Assembly: GCF_026914185.1 (NCBI RefSeq)
Contig: NC_070558.1
Coordinates: 3,038,001 to 3,102,000 of the forward strand
Length of the DNA stretch: 64,000 nt
Reading direction: 5' to 3'
From: Puccinia triticina
Taxonomy: Eukaryota; Basidiomycota; Pucciniomycetes; Pucciniales; Pucciniaceae
Below the pieces are notes generated by a model that worked only from the letters and a program-made list of their open reading frames with translations, made no database searches and had not been told where the DNA came from. This document shows positions 13,075-24,099 of the stretch, piece after piece (within the stretch, counting starts at the first letter, position 1; every line of letters starts with the position of its first letter). Position numbers and translations under genes: made by a program.

Positions 13075-14649
13075 CTAGCGGCTTCCAAAGCTGAAGGACG
13101 GTGTCGAGCTTTTCTCGGGAGATTTGGCGGCCGGTGTAGCACTAGCAGCCGGGTTCGGGATGCCGAAAAGCGAGCCGCCACCGAAGATGGTTGGCTTGTT
13201 CGAGTTAGATTGAGCACTGCTCTGGGATCCAAAGAGACCCGGGGTTGGCGGGGTGGCCGTCGAGGCAGACTTGCCGAACAGACTGGTGGCAGCGGCGGTT
13301 GGGACAGTTTTCCCAAATAGAGTGGGAGTGGACGTCGTCGAGCTTGATGCCGGAGTGATGTTGGTGACTAATGGGCTACTAGTGGCCGGAGTCGCGCCGA
13401 ACAGACCAGCTGGAGCCGTGTTGGTAGTCGTGGGTGGCTTTGGAGAGCCTGAGCGACTGGCTGGGGCGGGAGATATGGCGCGTGCCTTTCCAGAACCGCT
13501 GGTAGTGCTGGTAGGGCCATTGTCGAGTAGAGAAGGCTGCAATTGAGCGGTGGTGTTGATTGGCTGAGTGGCTTGAGTGGCTTGGGCGGCGGACTTGACT
13601 GGCACGTTGACTTGATCGGAGGTTTTTATTGGTTGAGTAGCTGGAATGACGGGTGGGGCGGCAGATTCTTTGGGAGCCGAAGAGGAAGACTCCTTAGATG
13701 CGACAGGTTGGTCTGCTCGAGTGCTTGACAAACCACTTTCACGATGCAATTGTGATTTCTCCGGCGGATTCTGGCGTTTTGCTGGTACGTTTGCTGGGTG
13801 TGGTTGCTCAGCTGACTGTCGTGCGGCGTGTGCCATACCGGAAACATTTGTAGAGAGGTTGGGGTCATTGGGTGGGTGGGTGACATCGCCTTCTTCAGTG
13901 ACGGGAGCCTGAAGCGATTCGGCCACTTCGCTCGGCGGATGGGTGGTGATGGGATCTTCGTCAAAGACTGTGTTTCTTAAATGCTCGAATTGGATTCTGG
14001 CGGCAGCGGCTACTTCACGCGAGGTGACGGGTCTATCGCTGGGAGCTAGGGTATCAAGGCACTGGCTAGTGGCGGCGTAGAGTTGACTGTTTCCCCGTCC
14101 GACCGCAATTTGGAATAATGCTCCCAACAACGTGTCTTCGTTGATAACGAATCCGCTGGCCACTAATTCGTTTACGCCCTTGTACATTCGGTCGTAAAGC
14201 GTGGTGAGGTGATGAGGCTCGCTGATTTCCGCGTGGACGTTGAACAAATCGACTAGGGCTGCCATATGAGATGTACGATTGTTGCGTAGGAACTGTGCTT
14301 TGAGGGCGTTGTACGCGTCATGAGCAGAGGTGGCATCATTGATGCAAGATCGTAGCTCGCGTGGGATGGTCCAGTATATCAAGTTACGCGCTATTTTATC
14401 TTCGGCCTTGCTGTAAGGGGCGACGGGGGTTCCCTGGAGGTATTTCTCGCGATCGACCAAGTCCGAGAGGGTTTTGTCGATCTCGCCGACCCACTCGTGT
14501 ATGTTGGCTCCATCCGGGCGAAGAGGGATGATGTCGGTAGCAAAGTCTCTGATGGCTTCCATGGTGCGTATGGAAGCAAGGATAGGATCCTGAGGGTCAT
14601 CGCCCGCGGTCTTGCAGCTGGTGCCACTTTGATTGCTGGAGGAGGTCAT
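13075..14649 (-). CDS. Solitary gag-like protein with C-terminal FG/GLFG repeats
   Basis: A single open frame of 524 residues starts at the ATG at 14649 (the frame stays open to 14727). Residues 20-230 resemble the Gag (UBN2-type) domain of Ty1/copia elements: DREKYLQGTPVAPYSKAEDK, then NLIYWTIPRELRS, DAYNALKAQFLRN and EDTLLGALFQIAVGRG. The next 200 residues are Pro/Thr/Ser-rich linker. The last 110 carry GLFG, TLFG, SLFG, GLFG, SLFG and FSFG motifs, typical of nucleoporin FG repeats. No zinc knuckle, protease, integrase, reverse transcriptase or LTR lies nearby, so this is not an ordinary element. A paralogue lies at 18108-19643 on the same strand. Domestication of a gag gene, perhaps with a nuclear-pore link, is inferred. 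A TATA-like TATAAATA lies near 14847. Confidence 0.7.
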   Translation of the reverse strand: MTSSSNQSGTSCKTAGDDPQDPILASIRTMEAIRDFATDIIPLRPDGANIHEWVGEIDKTLSDLVDREKYLQGTPVAPYSKAEDKIARNLIYWTIPRELRSCINDATSAHDAYNALKAQFLRNNRTSHMAALVDLFNVHAEISEPHHLTTLYDRMYKGVNELVASGFVINEDTLLGALFQIAVGRGNSQLYAATSQCLDTLAPSDRPVTSREVAAAARIQFEHLRNTVFDEDPITTHPPSEVAESLQAPVTEEGDVTHPPNDPNLSTNVSGMAHAARQSAEQPHPANVPAKRQNPPEKSQLHRESGLSSTRADQPVASKESSSSAPKESAAPPVIPATQPIKTSDQVNVPVKSAAQATQATQPINTTAQLQPSLLDNGPTSTTSGSGKARAISPAPASRSGSPKPPTTTNTAPAGLFGATPATSSPLVTNITPASSSTTSTPTLFGKTVPTAAATSLFGKSASTATPPTPGLFGSQSSAQSNSNKPTIFGGGSLFGIPNPAASATPAAKSPEKSSTPSFSFGSR

Positions 14650-14729
14650 GATCTGGGGTGTGGGACGAAGGGGGAAGTCAAGAGGGAGCAAACAATATAT
14701 TCGACTCAGTATTCTAGGAGGGATCAAAC

Positions 14730-17700
14730 TGAATGGTTAGCTATGAGGAGCAGCTTGGACGGACAGACCGACCTTGGTGGGTATCCGAGTTCGTTTCTAT
14801 CCCAAGCAGAACGGCAACGCCCAAGTTCCAGCTTCACAAGGGGAGGTATAAATAAAGGCGGGAGGATCTGGAACACGGTAGATGTAGAAACAACAAGTCC
14901 TTTGTACGCGAACCCATCTTCGCGAACGCGCTGCATAATAAGTCTGAGAGTTCTGTCAATGGGAAGATGTATAATCACACTTTGTTACAAATATGTATGG
15001 TGTTCAACATGATTTTCAAACCACTTTCCACATAAAATCCAATACATATCTACATGTCCAACTTTCAAAAGTTGTAGAGGGTGACAGAGGACCCAAAACC
15101 CCTATAGACCCCCTATGTATGGGGGTTGATTGTTTTTTGCAAAAACCCAAAACGGTAGGCACAAAAATGGTACAAATGGGCTTTTTTGCCCTCAATGGTA
15201 AGCACTTCAAGTGGATGAAATTTTTCCTGGGTAAGAGAGGGTAGTAACTGAGATGTATGAAACTCCTGAGAGTGCACCAGAAAAGCCTCCCCACCTCCCA
15301 CTCAGAAGCACACCTTGGCTTACTAGATTGGTGCCCCAGGTTGTTTTCTTTTTGCACCCCCCCCCCCTTGGCAGCAATTGTAGGCATTAAAAATGTATGA
15401 AAAACTGGGAAATCCCTTAAGTGTAGTCACAAAACCTGTATGAATGGAGTCAAAATATGTATGGATTTTGGTGAAATTCTGTATTTTACATTGCCCCCAT
15501 TTATGGGGAGTTTCCTTTGTCCTGGTGAAAGTTGAGGATTTTCTTCTTTTCAAACACCTCTCAAAAGTTTGATATGAAATCTTATGATTTTACGTAAAAT
15601 GATACACAAAAATCAACTTTTTAGGACACCCTAAATGACATAGAATTGTTGAACATTGTGGGTTTCAGACTCAAATAAACTGCAGACTCCAAATAATGGC
15701 TACCATTGGCTTCAATTTTGCAAAATTGCTACTTTGATTGTCCTCTACGAAAATTAATAGCAAGAGCAGGGTTCAAGTTCAACTGTTTAAATTCTTCACT
15801 TTTGGACTCAAGACTGCATTTTGGTGATTTTCAGTTTTAGTTATAAGAATTTGTGTTGAAGCTATGCCAAACGGGCAATCAAAGGCCTTGTGGAAAAAGG
15901 CTCCAAGGCAAAGAACAGAGACAAACAAGCCCTCTTTGAGGGCTAAGGCTGATAGGTTGTGAGGAGGAAAAAGGCTCATCACTACAAGAGATTCAAAGGG
16001 TCTCAGGGAAAAGGCACAGAAGACTGATGATTGATTTCCATGTACACAGAGAAAATTTAAGCTATTACATCCAAGGGGACAAGATGTGGGACAGAAGGTG
16101 ACAAATTGCATATTCATTCTGGAGAGATAGAAAGGAGTGACAGGGAGTGAAAGGAGTGACAGAGAAGAAAGAGAAGAACAGAGACCGGGAGATGATGAAG
16201 TTCCAACAATTTGTTAGCAAGATAAATTTAGAAGATTTGAATTTTCATGCCCTATTGCCCTATGGTACAGGCCCAAGTCCCTCCTTTGGAGTCTCACAGA
16301 CTTTCTTTGTCTTCTGCACACATGAAGGTGTTCCATCTCTCTTCCCACTGTTCTTTGTTGAAACTCAAACTGTATTGCTTCTATCCCTCCTCTTTCCTGT
16401 TCCAAGGCTCATTATTCCGCTTCTCTACAAAAAAGCTGACCCAGCCCGCCACTCAATCCTACCCTCACTCCAAAACAACAATTTTTCCTAATTTGGCAAT
16501 CTCTTTCATGCATTTTTCTGTTTCCTATCCCAAAACATGCACTGTTAACACACCCACATTCCACGTCCAACACAGATCTATTTGCAATGGACCTGGTCCG
16601 CCAAAATCAATCCACCAAGTGCAAAAACAAAAAAACAAAAATTGCAGCCTGTATTCCAGGCAACTGTTATGGTCTGTTCTAGTGGAGAGGAAGATAGAGT
16701 CTGGGGTCTGGGGTTCTGAGGGTTCTGGATCCAAGATGGTAGATTGCCGGATGAGGAAGAGGCTTGGATCTCCAGGCTCTTGAACCTTGAGAATGGTTGG
16801 TGACATGTACATGTAGTCTATGTACATGTGAGTCTGCGCTGCGGAGCCCGTGCTGCAGCTCATAACAGTAAACCACTTGTAATCTGGCCAGATCAAGAAT
16901 TTTGAAATCAAACTACCAAACACATCACTGGATTGGATGTATGAGACAACCAATCCAGGCAATTTCCAAGGTCTGCCTGGCAAGTTGGCACAAGCTGGTA
17001 CCGGCTTGGACAATGTGGTACACATCCCTCAAGCTTCACCTGCCGCTTTGCACGAGCAAAGCAGGAAAATTGTGTGGGCTTGCCAAGCAGGAAATACCCC
17101 TGTCAAGCTGGAGTATCCCCCAAGCTTTATTGGTCCCATTGCTGGGGTGAAAAGCATGAAACTTGTACCTGCTTCTGGGGGTTGTCTGTGCCAACTTGGA
17201 ACTGAATGCGCACAAGCCATTTGTGAATGATTTCATTTGGCTGGGGATGTACTGGGTGCCAATTACTTGCTTGCCAAGCAGGCGGCCTCCGCGGCCAGTC
17301 AAGGTACCTCAAGCTTCATTGGGCCTGGTGACCCGCCACCGTGGAGCTCTCATTGAGAGCTCCAAGAGGATATATCAGGCTTGGGTAGCTTGCAGGCCGT
17401 TTTAACAATTTGTGGGTGTGCCTAGAAAATCTGTATGGATAACTGGTACAAAAGGAGGGCCAGTTTAATCTACTTGCCAAGCAGAAATCACCCGATCTGA
17501 GTGGTTACACAGTGGAGTTGATACCAGCTGGGAGATGGGTGTGCCATAATTTATGCTGGAAGAATGGAAATTACCACAGAATGACCAGTGCGTGGCATTT
17601 TCTCAGTATGCCTCTATTAGCAAAGGACCCATGATGTAATTGGTTACACATTGAAAGCAAGCGCAGTCACTGCAGAAGCTGCACAGTTACTGCGGATGTA

Positions 17701-18107
17701 ACCCCAACACACTTGTGTGGGTGTTGCAACACATGATTCAACATTAAATTCCTTGCCGTGTGAGCTGTATCCACAGGAATGTGGTCTACCCAATTTTCAC
17801 ATTACCACACTCATAGTCAAGCTCTCCAGTAGATTGATCCTGGACTCAGGGGGGCGGGGTTTTGATTTTCTTTACATATTCATATGAGACAATGAAATGG
17901 ACTTCACACAATTCATCATTGGTTTCTGTAACTTTTTTCCTTTTGTTGTTTTGTTCAACTGGCAAAATAAGGTATCCTAGATAAGAATGAGGGATATAAG
18001 GTTGAACCTGAAAAAGAAAAGGAGAAAAGGGTGACAGGGCCAACAAGAAAGAACAGGGACACAAGAAGTTCAGGAGGCGGGCAGAAAGCCGAGGGGAGCA
18101 TGGTGGC
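14730..18107. other. 3.4-kb gene-poor region
   Basis: Apart from upstream sequence of the gag-like gene I see no supportable gene. Several long open frames (for example near 16250-17025) have low-complexity or overlapping opposite-strand translations and no recognisable domain. A C-homopolymer lies at 15356-15367. Sequence style suggests eroded repeats, but no ends were found. Confidence 0.4.
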
Positions 18108-19643
18108 CTAAGGGTGATTCTGGGAATGAACCTTCTTTGAAGATGTTGATTTACCACCCGCAGATTTGCCCTCCTTCGAAGAGACGGGTTCTGCGGAGTT
18201 TGCCCTTCTCTCAGCCGAAGGTGCGTTGAGGGAGCTAGAAGAGGTCGAGTTATATGGATGGAAAGATTTAGAGAGATTGGAATCGTTGGGCACACTGTGG
18301 TTACCGGATCCGGTGGCACTGGGAACGAGTAGATGAGAAGTCGAGTTCACCGGGGTCGATCTGCTGAGTGTACTTTCAGGGTGCTCGGTAGCTTGCTTGG
18401 TGACTGGGGCCTGAGTAACCGTGGGCTCTGATGGTGGTTGCTGAGCGGCGTTGGCTTGGCAGACATTAACACTCGGAGGCGGTACCTGGAGAGCATATGG
18501 TTGATTTGCTTGCTGTTGGGGGGCCGACACTTGGTGCCCAGACTGATTGGCCCAGACGTTGGTGCCATTGGCGTTGTAGGTGGGATCAGTTACTTGTGGG
18601 CCAGAGTTCGAGGAAAGTATATGAGTCGGCACGGGCTGATGAATGTGTGGACCTGAAGATTCATTGGGAAAACATCCGTGTTGCTGTTGGACCAAGTAAG
18701 GGTGCTGTGTTGGGTGCGAATGATTTGCATAGAGCTCTTGGTGTTGCGCGTTCGCACTTGCCTGAAATCGGGTGGCGGCATCGTTATTCACGTTTAGTTC
18801 GGCCGCTTGTTGAGCCAGAGTCGTGAGATTTGGCTCCGCAGTTTGTTGGGCATGGGGCTGGACTCCTTCGTTAAAAGCTTGCGGGGCTGGTGATGCATCA
18901 TCAGGCTGGTGGACGAACGCCGCTTCGTCAGAGGCGGACATGATCGGACCCATATTTTCGATCTGCATCCTTGCGACGGCCGCCACCTCTTGTGAAGTGA
19001 CCGAAGTGTTCCCGCGGCTCATCCTGGTATCGAAATATTGGCTGACGGCGGAGTAGAGCTCGAGGTTCGAACGGCCGAGAGCGATTTGAAACAGAGCTCC
19101 CAGTAGCGCGTCCTCAGTCACGGTGAATCCGCTGGCCACCAGTTCACGCAAGCCTCTGTATATTTGGTCGTAGAGAAGGCTGATCTGGCCGGCCTCGGTG
19201 ACTTCCATCCTGAAGTTGAACAGGTCGACCAGAGCTGACATGTGGGCGGTACGCGTGTTTCGGAGGAATTGGGAAGCAATGGCATCGTAGGCAGCGTGGG
19301 CCGAAGACGCGTCGCGCAAGGAGTAGCGCAATTCGCGAGGGATGGTCCGATAGATCAAACTGCGCGCCACTTTGTCTTCTGTCTTATTCAATGGGACCGG
19401 CGGAGTTGACTGGAGATATTTTTCACGGTCAACCAAATCTGCTAAGGTTTCATCGAGTTCGTTCACCCAGGCTTTCAGATTGCTCCCGTCAGTCCGAAGA
19501 GGAGTGATGTCCCTAGAGAGCTCTCTGATCGCCTCAATCCGACGAATCGAAAGGAATATTGAATCTTGACCTTCGTCTGCTGGCACTGGAGTATCTTCTT
19601 CCTTCACGTCCGGGGACTGGGCGTCGGTATTGCCGGGGGCCAT
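18108..19643 (-). CDS. Solitary gag-like protein, paralogue of the FG-repeat gene
   Basis: A single open frame of 511 residues starts at the ATG at 19643. The N-terminal half is closely similar to the gag-like gene at 13075-14649: TPLRTDGSNLKAWVNELDET, LVDREKYLQSTPP, IYRTIPRELRYS, SQFLRNTRTAHMSALVDLF and EDALLGALFQIALGRS. The C-terminal half is different, being Gln/Pro/Asn/Ser-rich with no FG motifs and ending in a basic Ser/Lys tail. As with its partner there is no zinc knuckle or pol sequence around it. Tandem duplication of a gag-derived gene followed by divergence of the disordered tail is the simplest reading. Function is unknown. Confidence 0.7.
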   Translation of the reverse strand: MAPGNTDAQSPDVKEEDTPVPADEGQDSIFLSIRRIEAIRELSRDITPLRTDGSNLKAWVNELDETLADLVDREKYLQSTPPVPLNKTEDKVARSLIYRTIPRELRYSLRDASSAHAAYDAIASQFLRNTRTAHMSALVDLFNFRMEVTEAGQISLLYDQIYRGLRELVASGFTVTEDALLGALFQIALGRSNLELYSAVSQYFDTRMSRGNTSVTSQEVAAVARMQIENMGPIMSASDEAAFVHQPDDASPAPQAFNEGVQPHAQQTAEPNLTTLAQQAAELNVNNDAATRFQASANAQHQELYANHSHPTQHPYLVQQQHGCFPNESSGPHIHQPVPTHILSSNSGPQVTDPTYNANGTNVWANQSGHQVSAPQQQANQPYALQVPPPSVNVCQANAAQQPPSEPTVTQAPVTKQATEHPESTLSRSTPVNSTSHLLVPSATGSGNHSVPNDSNLSKSFHPYNSTSSSSLNAPSAERRANSAEPVSSKEGKSAGGKSTSSKKVHSQNHP

Positions 19644-20046
19644 GATAGAGGAACTAGACAGTCGGAGCCGAGATGGGGGTTTCTTTAAAACTGTATGCTC
19701 CGGTTTGAGCAGTCGGAAATTATGGGGATGAAATCTTTATATGGCTGGCTGGATCTCAGAGACTATCAAGGTCAGAAGCAGGTGGGCAAATGACAGAGGC
19801 CTGCTTATCAACCAGCCAAAGGGTCCTTGAACCCTGTGGTCCGCATCCAGAGGCTCGAGTTGCTATTTTCTATGAAAGGGCCAATTTGAATATTCAAATA
19901 TCTCATCTTACATACATATTTGTTATGTCCGGTATTTTGGTAAATACAGTTCTCGATGTAGCATGTTGACTTGGGTGTTTCTACTTCCGTGAATATCCGT
20001 CGGACAACCCACACGCAGTTAGACCAATTCGAACCTTTCCACCGCC
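19644..20046. promoter_or_regulatory. Divergent promoter region between gag-like gene and adenylosuccinate lyase
   Basis: The two genes start back to back here, 403 bases apart. A TTTATATGG stretch near 19736-19744 could serve as a core element. This is inference from position only. Confidence 0.35.
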
Positions 20047-21906
20047 ATGCCTTCAGCCTCGTCCCTGGAAACTTACCAGACTCCATTGGCCTCCAGATAT
20101 GCATCTGTTGGTCAGTTATTAGTTTTTTTTTTTTTTTAAATCTCCATGATAAGGAAATGGGCAGCTGATGATTTTTTTAATTTTCCTCTGCGACAGAAAT
20201 GTCGAGCTTATTTTCGAGCCAAACTCGGTTTGGCACTTGGCGGCAGCTATGGCTCTCTCTAGCTGAAGCAGAAAAGGAACTTGGTTTGCCCATCTCCGAA
20301 GAAGCGATTTCAGAAATGAGGGCCAATCTGGTACTTTTCCCACCCTCTATGTAGTGTTGGTTGGAGTCTTACGACCGAAAAGCTTTTTGTTTGTTTGTTT
20401 CTCGAAGGTTTTGGACCACAAACAAATGGAAATAGCCGCTGAGGAGGAGCGTAAGAGAAGACACGATGTCATGGCCCACGTCCACACATTTGGTCTGGTA
20501 AGATTCCTCGCTTGCATTATGTTTTCTGGGTCTAATTGATTTCATCTTCCGATTTACCAGGTCTGCCCGAAGGCTGCGCCGATTATCCATCTTGGTGCCA
20601 CATCTTGCTACGTCACAGACAACGCCGATCTCATTTTCCTACGCAGAGGCTTTGAAATCCTGATACCCAAACTGGCCGTAGTCATTTCGCGACTAACAAA
20701 GTTTGCGGAAGAATACAAAAACTTACCCACGCTGGGTTGGACGCACTTCCAGCCAGCACAGTTGACGACCGTCGGGAAACGAGCGACCCTGTGGATCCAA
20801 GAGCTATTGATGGACTTGAGGAATCTGGTACGAGCCAACGAGGATCTAGGTTTCCGTGGGGTCAAGGGTACAACTGGGACCCAGGCTTCATTCCTGGCAC
20901 TCTTTGATGGCAACCATGAATTAGTCGAAAAACTCGATGAGCTGGTCACCAAGAAATCCGGGTTCAAATTCGCCTATCCGGTCTCAGGTCAGACTTACAG
21001 TCGCAAGATTGACATCGATTCCTTGGCTCCACTCTCTTCCCTCGGCGCCACCGCTCATAAAATCGCCACCGACATCCGATTATTGGCCAATCTCAAAGAA
21101 ATCGAGGAGCCTTTCGAGTCTAGCCAAATAGGAAGTAGCGCAATGGCATACAAACGGAACCCGATGCGCTGTGAGCGCATCTGTTCACTCGCTAGACATC
21201 TTATGGTCCTGCAAGTCAGTATTTTCTATTCAGACTCATCATTCCCTATGCCTTTTCTGTTTCTGATCCCATTCCCCGTACTTTTTTCTCCTTCGAAGCA
21301 AAATGCGATGATGACCGCCTCGGTACAATGGTTTGAGAGAACCCTAGATGACTCTGCGAATCGACGAGTTACGATTCCAGAGGCCTTTTTAACGGCAGAC
21401 ATCATCCTCACCACCTTACAAAACGTTAGCGAAGGGATGGTCGTCTACCCAGCCATCATCTCGCGACACATTCATGCCGAGCTACCGTTCATGGCCACAG
21501 AAAACATCATAATGGAGATGGTCAGGTTGGGAGGAGATCGACAACATTGCCACGAGCAGATCAGAGTGTTGAGTCATCAGGCCGCGAAAGTGATCAAAGA
21601 GGAAGGTGGAGATAACGACTTGATCGAGCGTATCAGAAAAGACCCGTTCTTCGAGCCAATCCATTCCAAATTGGACCAACTACTCGACCCAACAACCTTC
21701 ATAGGTCGCGCTCCCCAACAAGTCGACCACTTTATCAAAGGTCATTCTCAGATTCAAATCCGTTTCTATTCGAATAACGTTGTCATGTGTTGACCTCTCC
21801 CTAACTAATTTTCATGGCATTCTCCCTCACAGATTGGGTGACACCAGCGCTCGCACCTTACCAAGAGTACATACATGCTTCAGAACACGCTGTGCTCCAT
21901 GTTTAG
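20047..21906 (+). CDS. ADE13: Adenylosuccinate lyase
   Basis: The enzyme cleaves SAICAR to AICAR and adenylosuccinate to AMP in purine synthesis, in the cytosol. Six exons join cleanly: 20047-20110, 20197-20330, 20408-20497, 20561-21214, 21299-21740 and 21833-21906, giving 485 residues, against about 480 in yeast. The start reads [20 protein letters not shown], typical of the family. Conserved blocks are [35 protein letters not shown] (first catalytic region), [31 protein letters not shown] (catalytic His) and the signature loop [20 protein letters not shown]. The last exon ends in [10 protein letters not shown]. No breaks were seen. Confidence 0.95.
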
Positions 21907-22109
21907 GTACTCGCTGGCTCTTGAAGAATAAGCCAAGGAACACAAATAGGGCCAGTCTTGCGGATATGTTTATCCTTTTACCCTTTTCCCTCCGCATTTT
22001 CGAACTCGTAGGCAGTTAGTTCAATCAACTCCGCTACACACGAGCGTCGGGCACGTAAATAGCTAGCAGATTTTTTTTCTTGGATCCATTTGCATACACC
22101 ACGGGATGA

Positions 22110-22480
22110 TTGGCGAACTTGCATTGATTTGGTCTCCACTCATCTCCTCCTATTTCGCCAAAATCTAAGTCCTATTAATCTCCTTCTCACTGACACTGTG
22201 GAAAGGATTGAAGGTAGCTTTGAAACTTGCATTTGTGTTTACTTTGTTGTGCCTCCTTGAGCATTTGTCCTCGCATGCATTCAGAAAAGAAAGGGTCTTC
22301 TGCACACGGATGTCCATCCCCTGGACAGAAACCTACAGCGTGATATCACAGTTTATAACGCGTTTAACCCCCCGAAAAAATAGAGAAAGAAAAGATGGCA
22401 GATAAGTCGGTACAACATGCATGAGTCACATAGCTTATGCTTTGCCGGGTTTCCATCAGCCAAAATTTGTTAAATCAGGG
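22110..22480 (+). pseudogene. Displaced copy of the MCD4 gene 3' end
   Basis: This block is clearly similar to 29215-29620, the last codons plus 3' flank of the MCD4 gene. Shared stretches include GATTTGGTCTC, TATTTCGCCAAAATC, TTGAAACTTGCATTTGTG, TCAGAAAAGAAAG and ATGAGTCACA. Both are in the same orientation. It is diverged and has no upstream MCD4 coding sequence, so it is a dead fragment that may supply 3' untranslated sequence to ADE13. Confidence 0.75.
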
Positions 22481-22754
22481 TGCCAAGCTCTTTGCACAAT
22501 GTGTGCACTGGAAGCAGAGAGAATACACAGCCCTGAGAGAAAAACTCCCTGTCAGTTGACATGCAAGAAGAAGGTTCATGCTTTAACCTGAACCTGAGTT
22601 CTTCTAGGTTAATTCCATGTGTTCTTCCAGATTAGCTCAGCATGGCCTGGTGCTAAGCCACACCAGCTCACTGCAGCTCAGTTCTCAACATGAATGAACA
22701 CAGTCCTTCAGGAAATCCTCAAAAGGACAATGCGCTCCAATCTGCCATGGGTGG

Positions 22755-22876
22755 CCTCATACATCTCGACCAGCCCTCATACATCTCGACCAGGCCTCAT
22801 ACATCTCGACCAGGCCTCATACATCTCGACCAGGCCTCATACATCTCGACCAGGCCTCATACATCTCGACCAGGCC
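22755..22876 (+). repeat. 20-base minisatellite, six copies
   Basis: Six head-to-tail units of CCTCATACATCTCGACCAGG run with almost no divergence; the first copy has one change. Near identity suggests recent expansion. It lies between two genes. Confidence 0.9.
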
Positions 22877-23151
22877 ACATTCCCTTGATGGCGCTGGAAA
22901 CACTGCAACCAATAAGACTCTTCTTCCTTTGTCTGCAAGCTTGCAGACATTAGGGGGGTTCACGTTGGCAAAAATCCACTGCTGATTTCGTCTGCTCCAC
23001 CTGTCAGTAAGGTTTATGCATGGTAGATTGCTTCCCAAGGGGAGCTGCCCACCAGAACCTTGTATGTAGCCTTCTCCTTAGTGAAATTATTCAAAAGCCT
23101 CTCTTAAGGAGAGCCCTCCGGGCGGGGTCCTCCGTTCGAGAGGCCGCTTAG

Positions 23152-23382
23152 TTAAGCAGAAGCTAGTCCGAGCTCGTTGGTATCGCCAAAGTGGCACAGA
23201 AGAACGAGGCCAGGTCGCTGAAGGTGCCCGGCCCAAGGCCGCCGGGCGAGGTCAAGCCCCCCCGGAGCAGCCGCTGTCAATGCGCCGAGATCAGCTAGGC
23301 ATCCGTCCGGCGCAAGCCCGCCGTCACGAACCCCGGGAATGAAATGGATCAGGATGAGGATCGTGCTCAAGAATAACCTCAT
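23152..23382 (-). CDS. Small putative secreted protein
   Basis: From the ATG at 23382 the frame gives 76 residues: MRLFLSTILILIHFIPGVRD, a plausible signal peptide, then a Gly/Ala/Leu-rich stretch with two cysteines. The coding part is GC-rich compared with its AT-rich flanks. No homologue is recognised and there is no intron to confirm it. The frame continues upstream to 23460 without changing the signal-like segment. Confidence 0.4.
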   Translation of the reverse strand: MRLFLSTILILIHFIPGVRDGGLAPDGCLADLGALTAAAPGGLDLARRPWAGHLQRPGLVLLCHFGDTNELGLASA

Positions 23383-24099
23383 CTGCCGAATATTTACACT
23401 GCTGGTACCTCTGGTACCGGCGGCACGTACCTCCAGCTGGGTTGGGGAAAATGCTGCCAAAAAAAGTGAAAATTTTGTCGGTTTTCAGTTGATGATGGTG
23501 GTGATATTCCAGAAGGATAACCGCATCATTGTATTTTTTTGTATCTTTTTTTCTCGCAGCCTACATCTACAAACATTGTCATAAGCCTAGATAGCATGAT
23601 TCTCTACGCTTCATAAATAACCGGGGGATTTGCCCGTCTGTGTCTGATAAGATAAAAAACGACAATCTGAAAGCTGGAACTTGCCCGCAACTAGTAACAT
23701 TCAAACCAGAAACAAATCATTTAAAAGACTATTCAGACTAGCACACTGCCTGTGTTAAATTTTTTTAGAAGTTTGTGTGTGCAGAGGGTTTCCGCAATGG
23801 CGAAAAACAATAAAAATGTTTGCGTGTGCCATGCGTCGTACGTTGCTCACTCACACATCAAAGAAGCAAAAGCAGTCAAAACGAACGACAGGAGAAAGGC
23901 AAGACTATCAAATGGCCATGGGATTACAGGTTTTCTTTAAATTTCACTTGTATATTTTATACGTAACCTTTTGCTCAGTTATGGTATATGGGATGGATAT
24001 AATCAAACTCGACTTGGCGCAAGTGGGATTTACAAGCTGACCGAAGAGAGAGACCACCATGCAATCAAAAAACCAAGTCTATTTCGATGTGGTTTTGAA
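23383..24099. other. Intergenic region
   Basis: AT-rich sequence between the small secreted-protein candidate and the 3' end of the prohibitin gene. No gene is supported. Confidence 0.5.

Noticed and set aside
16247..17025. Overlapping open frames of 166-178 residues on both strands
   Set aside because: Translations lack domains, overlap on opposite strands, and the region shows repeat-like sequence; no splice-supported extension.
22755..22876. CRISPR-like regular repeats
   Set aside because: Units are contiguous with no spacers, and the genome is eukaryotic.
22690..22953. Open frame containing repeated SYISTRPHT peptides
   Set aside because: Product of the 20-base minisatellite; no gene signals around it.
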